Shown: piece after piece, positions 11,601 through 20,600 of the stretch | Numbering within the stretch: position 1 is the first letter of the stretch | Layout of the letters: each line of letters opens with the position of its first letter | Notes under the pieces: generated by a model | Told to the model about the DNA's origin: nothing | The model's database searches: none | What the model saw: only the letters and a program-made list of their open reading frames with translations | From: Meandrina meandrites | Taxonomy: Eukaryota > Cnidaria > Anthozoa > Scleractinia > Meandrinidae | Length of the DNA stretch: 64,000 bases | Direction of reading: 5' to 3' | Assembly (NCBI GenBank): GCA_963693305.1 | Contig: OY855904.1 | Span: 34,091,417-34,155,416 of the forward strand | Translations under genes and position numbers: made by a program

Positions 11601-14600
11601 TGAGGATAACTCACAGCCGAAACATAGGTCATTACCGTTGACCCTGCATATTTTTTCTCTGCCAAATAAGCTAGAAAAAGTGCCAATGTGTCACTTATGT
11701 TATTTAAAATATTTCACAGCTGATGTTTTGATCGCTAGTCGGTTTTTTAAAGAAATAGATACGTTCTGTTGCTACTTAAATCACTGTCACTACTTGATCA
11801 CTACTAAAAGTTACATGTAACCATAATCATTATCGCTCTCACTAAAGAAGTTTTCGAGGCACAAAATCACAATTTAAAACGACTGATACCGTATATTATC
11901 ATATGACCCGTACGGACCCGCGCGCTATTTCCTTGGAAAACCATATGAAAAAAGTCCCGTGTGAGGGCCGTACGCGTTATAATGACGAGGCCGGAAAAAC
12001 GCGTACAGCCCTACTGAAAAAGCGTACGGACCAGGGACTGAGCGATGCGAGTTCAAAAGTGAAACAATTTCAGTGTTGCCATAGAAGTCTAATTTTTTCT
12101 TCAACTATGAATGACGAAAGTCCGACAGCGAATTTTATTATCCTGATGAGCTCTCCGATGCGGAACTTCTTCAGCTACCAACTTATTCCGAAAGCGAAGA
12201 AAGCGGAAAGTCAAAGCTCGTCACAAATGAAGAAGTTCACAATTTTATTAGAAGTCAACAACAAGCAAGCACTGTCAAAAAAACAAGCTACGATATGAAC
12301 GTTTTTCAGCGATTCATTAATGAATGTGGTGAGAAACGAAAGCTTCTCGAAATTCCGCCAGATGAACTCGACAAACTTCTATGCAATTTTTACATCAACG
12401 CAAAGAAAAAGGACAACTCAGAATACGAACCTGACACGATGTCCTCCTTCTCGCGAAGTATCCAGCGATACTTGGACGACAACAACACAAAGATAAACAT
12501 CCTGAAGGACGAAGAATTCAAGGTCTCAAGAGAAGTCCTGAAATCCAAGCGTCGGGAACTCAGAAAGCAGGGTAAGGGGAACAAACCAAACGCCACAGCA
12601 GCCCTCCCTGACGAACGAAGATATTGAACGCATCTTTGAAGAAAATCAGTTTGGCAAACATGATCCCGAAGTACTTTCACGTACGATGTGGTTCTTGCTG
12701 ACCCTCCACTTCGGCCACCGAGCAAGACACGAAGCAAGGCAGATGAAATTTGGCGACATCTCTTTAAAGAAGGATGAAGCCAGTGGCGAAGAATACCTGG
12801 AGTGGACAACAGAAAGGGAGAGCAAGACACGCCACGGCGATGAAAATGAACACCAAAGATCTTTCCGTCCGAAAGCGTACGAAGCAGGCGACAGGAAATG
12901 TCCAGTGTCTTGCTTCAAAGAGTTTGTTTACAGGAGACCAGAAGAAGCCAAATCGTCAGAAAGTCCATTCTTCCTGGCTGTTAATTACCGACAAAAACCA
13001 GAAGATCAAATTTGGTTCATTAACAGCCCCATGGGGAAAAACAAGATTGGCAAGTTCCTTTCCAGCGCTACGAAGAATTTGGCAATGTCGACGAGCGGTA
13101 AATTTACCAACCATTCTGTACGTAAGACGCGTATAAAGACACTTCTGGATTCAGGAGTAGCCCACAACAATGTAGCCCAACTGAGTGGTCATAAGAGCCT
13201 TAAAAGTCTGGATAGCTATGCCGTGGCATCCCGTGAGCAGCAGCGCTTGATGTCGAAAGTACTCAGTGGGAAAGAAAACAACAAGCCTAAACCGCAGCCA
13301 AACGTACGGAAGGAAAATCCACTACTTCCAGCTCAGTTAATTAGCAGCAACATCCAGGCATCCATGCCAACAAGCACCTTATTTTCAGGAGCAAGTATTG
13401 GAGTGCTAAACATACAAAATCTCGTCCTTCCTGAATCCACCAGCCTTGATCAAGCTCCTAGCATTTCAGCTGCGAAGAAACGGCGCCGCCATGTCATTCA
13501 GTCGTCCGACGAGGAGGATTAGGAAAAGTCTTGTGTGCAATGCCTTTATAATCGTTCTTGTGCATTGCAAACATTTCTCTAAATGTACAGTTAAGAATTC
13601 AGATTTACACTTTCCTTAGTATTGAGCGAAAATGAGAACTTTCGGTTGTAAAATTTGCCAGAATATTTGTTTTGCAGTTTAGATGTGAAATCGTATTCAA
13701 TACACTTCACTGGCTTCCAAATTGAATGGTGTGAAATCATTGGCTCTTTGAGAATGCGTGCGAAACGAAGCAAATGCTGCCATGTACGCGTTTTCGCTCA
13801 GCCAGAAAAATCCAAAAACACAACTGTCATATGATAAAATGCCTATTGACTGAGTTAGGTCGGGCCGGACGGGGAAATATTTGGCTCTCGGTCAGGACGT
13901 ACGGACCGAGCGCAGCGAGGTCCGTACGTCCTGACCTCGAGCCAAATATTTTCCCGTCCGGCCCGACCTAACTCAGTCAATAAGTACATATACTTTCTGA
14001 GCTCGGTCGGGAAAGAAGAAAGATTCGATTGACATCGGTTTCCCATAGCAACGAAAGGATGACGTTGTGCTTTTTTCCAATCAGCTATTTCTTCGACATC
14101 TAATCTTGTAGACTGCAAAATTTGAAAAAAAGTTATCAAGATGAGAGAATTTTTTGTACAAATTAGATTACTCATTCTACACACAGAAGCCAGTAACATC
14201 AAATAATCGGTAAAGATCAAGGATAAAGATGTTCTCTTAAAGTTATTCTGCCCTAAAATATAACATGTAATGCACACAAAATTTTTACGTTCGTTTTTAG
14301 ACTGTTCTCATATATATCCGCAGTTCACATATGAATCATTTCATATACATTACATCATTTCACTCCTTTCACGGGAAAATATGAACTCACAATTGACCTC
14401 GCTCCCAATGTGTGGCTTCATAGCTCAGTTGGTAGAGCATCGCACAGGTATCGCGTAGGTCACGGGTTCGAATCCCGTTGAAGCCCTGATTTTTTTTCAG
14501 GCTTCTTTATTCCAATTGCTTATATTGAAAATTCACTGCGAAGATCATATATCACCTTCATATATATCCGCAGTTCACATATGAATCATTTCATATACAT

Positions 14601-17600
14601 TACATCATCTTCATCTTTGTCTATATTCCACGTGCATGTGCTTTTGATTTGATTTTATTGACAAGCAAGCATGGCTTACTTGTTGATTTTAATGTGCATA
14701 AATCAGAGAGAACGATTGTGATGATACATTACCTAACAAAAATGATTTTTGTTTATAAAAAGGCTAAAAAATTATAATTAAAGTTCTAAAAAACTTGTTC
14801 GGCGGAAAAGTTGGAGAAGTCAGTTACATACCCAGGCCCGTAGGGTGGGGGGGTTCGAGGGGTTCGAACGAGCCCCCTAAAATTTTTGCAGTCGGCATTT
14901 TTGGGAAGTTGAAGAGATAAAAAAAATGTACACAAAACAATCAAAAGACTGTGACTGGTCGATTGCACGGACGACTACCTTCCTTGCCAGGATTATCGGA
15001 GAAAGCCGCAACATTTTGGCACTATAATGAGAAGTCTAATCTTTTGGATTGGTTAATTGATGTCAGATAATTCATCATCATTCATCATCCTTTCAATTTC
15101 TTGTCCACTCATCCACCCTGCATTTAATTTTAATATTTGTGTTTTGAAAACTGTCTAAATGCACACACTCATTTCGGAACATTTCAGAATTTTTTTTAGA
15201 ATCATAATTACTTTCGGAAAAGCTAATATTGAATGAAAATGCATCCCACCTCAGAAATGATGTCAAAATGCAGGAAATGGCACTTGAGAGAACCTAAATT
15301 TGCAAAATTTCCTGGGGTGGCATGCCCCCAGACCCCCCTAGAGGTTCGCGGCGTTGGCGCTCGTGTTAGCGCCGGCCAAAAAATACCTCCCAAAAAATGA
15401 AAGAACCCCCCTCAACAGAATCCACCCTACGCGCCTGATACCCGAAGAGTCAAGAACTCCGAGTCGGTTGTGAAGTTTTTCAAAAATGATAAGTAAACAT
15501 GTTTAGCTCTAAACGCGTTTTTTAAAACAATTGCACCTTCAATATTCAGCTCGTAAGTTCGTGTCAGAACAGGTTTGCGCCACAAAAGCGCCAGAAGCGA
15601 GGAAATACTCTGCAAAACGTCCAAAAATCAAAAGCGGCGGCCAGATAGAAACAGCTTGTTTGTTTTAAGGCTTCAAAATCAACATTGATTTGCAATTAAA
15701 AGCATTTCATTGTTCAAGACCCTTTGGGCTGGAAAAAAGTGAATTTTTCTGTTGTCGCATCGTGCTCTTTACTTCGACCCGATGCATTCAAGAATGTGAC
15801 AATCACTCATTAAACTTGTAAACCAATGAAATGATTTTATCTTCAGTTGGCCCGATCAGGATAAAGTAACGCGCGCTATTGATTTTGCATGTAACTGGCT
15901 TTCTTTTCAGAGACAAATCATTTACTGTCTTTGGCGTCCTTCGAATCATATAATAAACATTTATTGACCAAGCTTGTTCGGTCAAGATGGCAGGATATTG
16001 GCCTCGTTCTTTTTTTGCGTGTTCACGGACCGCAAGTCGAGGTCCATTAACAGGCCAAAAAAAAAAAAGAACGAGGCCAATTATGATCCCGCCATCTTGA
16101 CCGAATAATAACTCTCAATAACTCAACAACTCATATTTATTTTTGGAGAACATTTACGATTTTTACACCTGCAAAGTAATGTAACTGACGCCAACGAGCC
16201 TTGTGTTAATTATTTAAGGGAATGAGAATTAGAAATATAACTAAAGCCTCTTTCATAAAAACAGCATCAAATTGCCTTGACATTTGATGATAGCTTTATT
16301 ACAATACATTTTTGAATTCTGAGTCATGATCGTTTAAACAAAGACATCAAATAATTGAAAAACTTCCCAGCGTTCTTTTTCATGTGTGGATCAGCATTCT
16401 TAATTTTGTTTCTTAGGTCCAAATCCGACATCATTCCCTTACTGCAGCGGGAAGTTCCCCCCGAAAGGGTAACGTTTCTGGAGAAACTGGGCCAAGGAGC
16501 TTTTGGTAAAGTCCACAGAGGAACCCTGAGGGAACTACCTACAGTAGAAGTATTTTACAAGCCCAGGCACGATAGGGTTGAAGTCAAAAAAGAAAGAGTT
16601 GTTGCCATCAAAACTTTACTTGGTGGGTAAACGCATAACGGATTAAAGATAAAAAAAAACTCTTTTAAGCGTTCAAACAAGGTTGACTGATTGACGGACT
16701 GAACGAACGAACGAACGAACGAACGAACGAACGAACGAACGAACGAACGAACGAACGAATGAGTGAGTGTGTGAATGAATGAATGAATGAATGAATGAAT
16801 GAATGAATGAATGAATGAATGAATGAATGAATGAATGAATGAATGAATGAATGAATGAATGGACAGACGGACGGACGGATGGATAGATGGATGAGTGGAT
16901 GTGCGATCGATTAATCCATTGATCAAGTGAGTAAAGTAATAAGTGAACGAGTGTCATTTTTATGTGCATGAGCGATTGGTGCTACTGTGTTTATTTCTGT
17001 GCTTATCTTAATTAATCTATTTCATGCTGTTTTAATGTTTATGCTAGTTGCCCTCTAGACATGCTGACGAGGCTTATTAAACAGATTAGCATGAATACAA
17101 AATATAGCAAATAGCTGGAAAAGGTCTCTTAGGGCAAATCCCTCACTCCAAGTTAGTCAGCTGTTGTGCATAGCCGCTTATTAGAGCGGGCGTTTCCGGC
17201 ACAGAAGGCCCCTTCCAGCAGTTTTATGGTGTGTCAGCATGTTATGGGCTGGCCTTGTACCCTTGTAGGATGTTACGGAACTTGTAGCTTTTTTGAGTGC
17301 TGATAGTACAATTTGTGGGTCTAGCTATGTAGGCTGGTATTGCCTTGCTGACTGTAACAAGGTGAGTACGGGACCACAGACACCAGCATGCATGTAAGAA
17401 AAGGCAGGGGTTTGATAGAAAAGGGAGCCTTGTGTCTTCCTGGAAAACCTCCTCAACGAGTGTTCACGAAATTCAGGCACATAATTAGTTTTATATCTCT
17501 TGCCTACAACCAGTAACACATTTTAATAAGTTGGGCGTTGGTGTGACCATAAATTCCACAAGGATTATCCACTTGAGAACATCTTTTCTTTTGCCGTTCT

Positions 17601-20600
17601 ATGATTTGAACATGTTTTTCTCCGTCATTACATGTACATGTGCTTGTTCCATTAGTTTCTTCATGTGTTCATGTATTGCAGAAACAGCAGGCGAGGAAGG
17701 CAAAGACCTTTTCCTGCAGGAGATTGAAATGATGAAGCAAATTGGATCTCACAGGAATGTTCTCCGCATGCTAGGCTATTGGGTAAAGTCTGAACCCATC
17801 ATGTTAATCTTGGAATATGTTCCACACGGCGATCTTCTTCAGTGGTTGAGAAGCCAAAGACAACAGGTTAGAAACTATTGATTCTTATAAGAGGTAGTGA
17901 CAATGCTTATACCCTAACAGCACCACCGTGTTCTTTACTAAGTGGAAGAAACTAATAAACAGTGCAAGTGGTTATCAGCATCACTACCACAAAAATTGAA
18001 ATGTATCAGAATTGAACGCTTCCGAAATCTATAGGTTGATGGTCAGTTTGGTATATAACCGGCAGATTTTGTTTTTAATTAATTTTGTAAAATCCACTTA
18101 GAAACTCGAAATATTTACAAAACGTATTCGGAGATACTTGCACTTTCTGCTGATAGCTTCCATGTAATTCGATTCAAGGGATCCTTACATTACCTAAAAG
18201 TGTCAAGAAAGCTGTCAGTGACTGGAACAGCATAAACTAAAAATGATTTCCTCGTGCTTGACGAACGATTTATTTGTCTTTCAACTTCAGATCAAGTTTA
18301 AGAACAGTAACAATGACATAATTTCTAAAGATTTGGCACAAATCACAAGTGAGCTTTGGATTGCTAGTACCAAAAACCCAGCAGAATCCACTGAAAGAGG
18401 GGAGGAAGTTGACTTTATAATGGCGAAAGAGGAAACATTGATTATGAAGAACCTAGTCTTTAAAGCACCAGGTAAAGAAGACAATGACGAAGACGGAGAA
18501 GAAGAAGAAGAAGAAGAAGAAGAAGAAGAAGAAGAAGAAGAAGAAGAAGAAGAAGAAGAAGAAGACGAAGAAGAAGAACGTGAGCAGGGCTATACTGAAG
18601 GTATCGAGGGGATTAAGTCTATAAAAGGAGACCTCGGGGCACCAAAGGAAAAACCTGCACTTCTCGGTCCTTATGACAGAACTCGCGGCAGCCATGAAGG
18701 TGAGACGAAAATGGAACAGGAAGAGTGCGTAGATGAAGAAAAGGGAGGCAAAGAAGTTTACGAGGAGAAAGAATGCGGATATCGTTATGTCGGCGAGTCT
18801 CCATTTTCCCCTCCGGCAGTAGTGGGGCGTTCCGAGATTTATAAAAACGCACATCACACCAGTGGTCCAGCTGGGTCCGAAAACAAGATGTTACCAATTA
18901 AAAAGGAACAGAAAGAGCTGGGGATAAACATGCCTCGGGACGATCACCTTGGCGACGTGGAGTATGTTGACAACTTTCATTCGCAGGATCTGCTTTGTTT
19001 TGCTTGGCAAATAGCAAAAGGAATGGTAAGTAATGTCATCGAAAGAGTTATTATTTATCTTTGTAGCCGCCAGGTGCCTTTTTGGTCAAAACCTACGTCT
19101 TAGAGATTGTAGGATTTGATCTCATCAACCTATAGCTAGCCGAAATGTAATAACTTCCCAGTAACAATTGAATCGAAAATGAAGGCACTAGTGCAATTTG
19201 TTACACGACAAACGTTACGTTCCAGACGAAGTCGTCTTTCCACCGCAAAACTTGTTCATTATGCATTTTTGCGCTCTAATATAATTTACTTACAGGACTA
19301 CTTGGCCAGCAAAGGATTTGTTCACCGTGATCTGGCAGCACGGAATATTCTTCTCGGTGAGGATAGAGTGGTGAAGATTGCCGACTTTGGTCTACTACGC
19401 GATACTCAGGGCAATATATACGAAATGAAACAGAAGAAAAAACTGCCAATCAAATGGACAGCTCCTGAGGCCTTATATAACAGCATTTACACTACTGAAA
19501 GTGATGTGTAAGTAAACTTAAGCATGCATTGTTGTACAAAGATATGGTTTAATACTAGAACAGAAAAATTCTCCCAAAAAATTAGTTGCTATTAATTAAG
19601 CTATTTGAGCACAACTTATAGATCGCAATGTTCTAGTAGAACATGTTCTAGTAGTTGTTCTGAAATTGTATTCAGGAAAGATAACATGTAACAATCTTGG
19701 AAATTGTACGGATTTACCTGAAGCACCCGGGTTGAGACATTGTTGCTGTAATAACTCATTTTACAAACAAAATTATAGACTAATTCGCGGCCGCCTACAA
19801 TTGCCTGAAAAAACGTCAATAAAGCTTTCGAAATTATACAGGATAAATTTTCTCTGAAAAGCCAAAACCCCCCAATTTTTGCAGGTTTTTTTTCAGTTTT
19901 TTTTTTACCTTTTGTGCGTCATTTAGGGATGCCTTTGTCCCCCCATTCATAGTTAATCCTACCAAGCTAATAAGAACAGGAATTCATAACTTAATAATTA
20001 ACATGAAAATATCTTTGAACTGAAGTTCATTTGAAGACGATAGCACGTAAAAAGTGAAAACACTTATAAACTTGTGGCCCTCATTGTTTTGAGAGCATCC
20101 TCACAAGATCTTAGACTCGTGTAAATGAATTGCGAATGAACATTATCCCCTCACATCATCTTGTTTGTAAATTTATTTTAAAACTTTTCTTTGAATGTTT
20201 CATTATTTCTTTTCAGATGGTCTTTCGGGGTTCTTCTCTGGGAATTGATAACCATGGGTGAGGAGTATTCATCTACTTACCCTGTATAGTCTGTATATCT
20301 TACTCATACAGAAGAATTTACTTACCCCAGTGATGTGCCCTTGTATAAATGGGCACAACAGTGGCATATGACTTGCTTACATGGGTTGACTTAGGGGCCT
20401 CAATCGGCGATTTTATTACGGTTTTTTTCCCGTTTAAGGACTCCTTTCGAGGAAACGTTTGTTTAACTTATTGTCACGATTATTCAAGGACTTTTCGTTA
20501 GGATTTTGTCACGTTGGAATCGCTTTTCGTACTCTTTTTCTTCTTTCCCCCCTTGCAACATTCTCTCAGTTCTTATCATTTGTTATGCTACGTAATATCG

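Noticed and set aside
14414..14485. Functional tRNA-Thr gene
   Set aside because: U33 is replaced by A, only three of five anticodon-stem pairs form, and the sequence sits inside a repeat unit.
16555..16969. Long antisense ORFs rich in Ser, Ile, His and Phe
   Set aside because: They are translations of the tetranucleotide microsatellite.
18453..18897. Antisense ORFs with poly-Phe
   Set aside because: Shadow of the (GAA)n tract in the kinase-insert exon.
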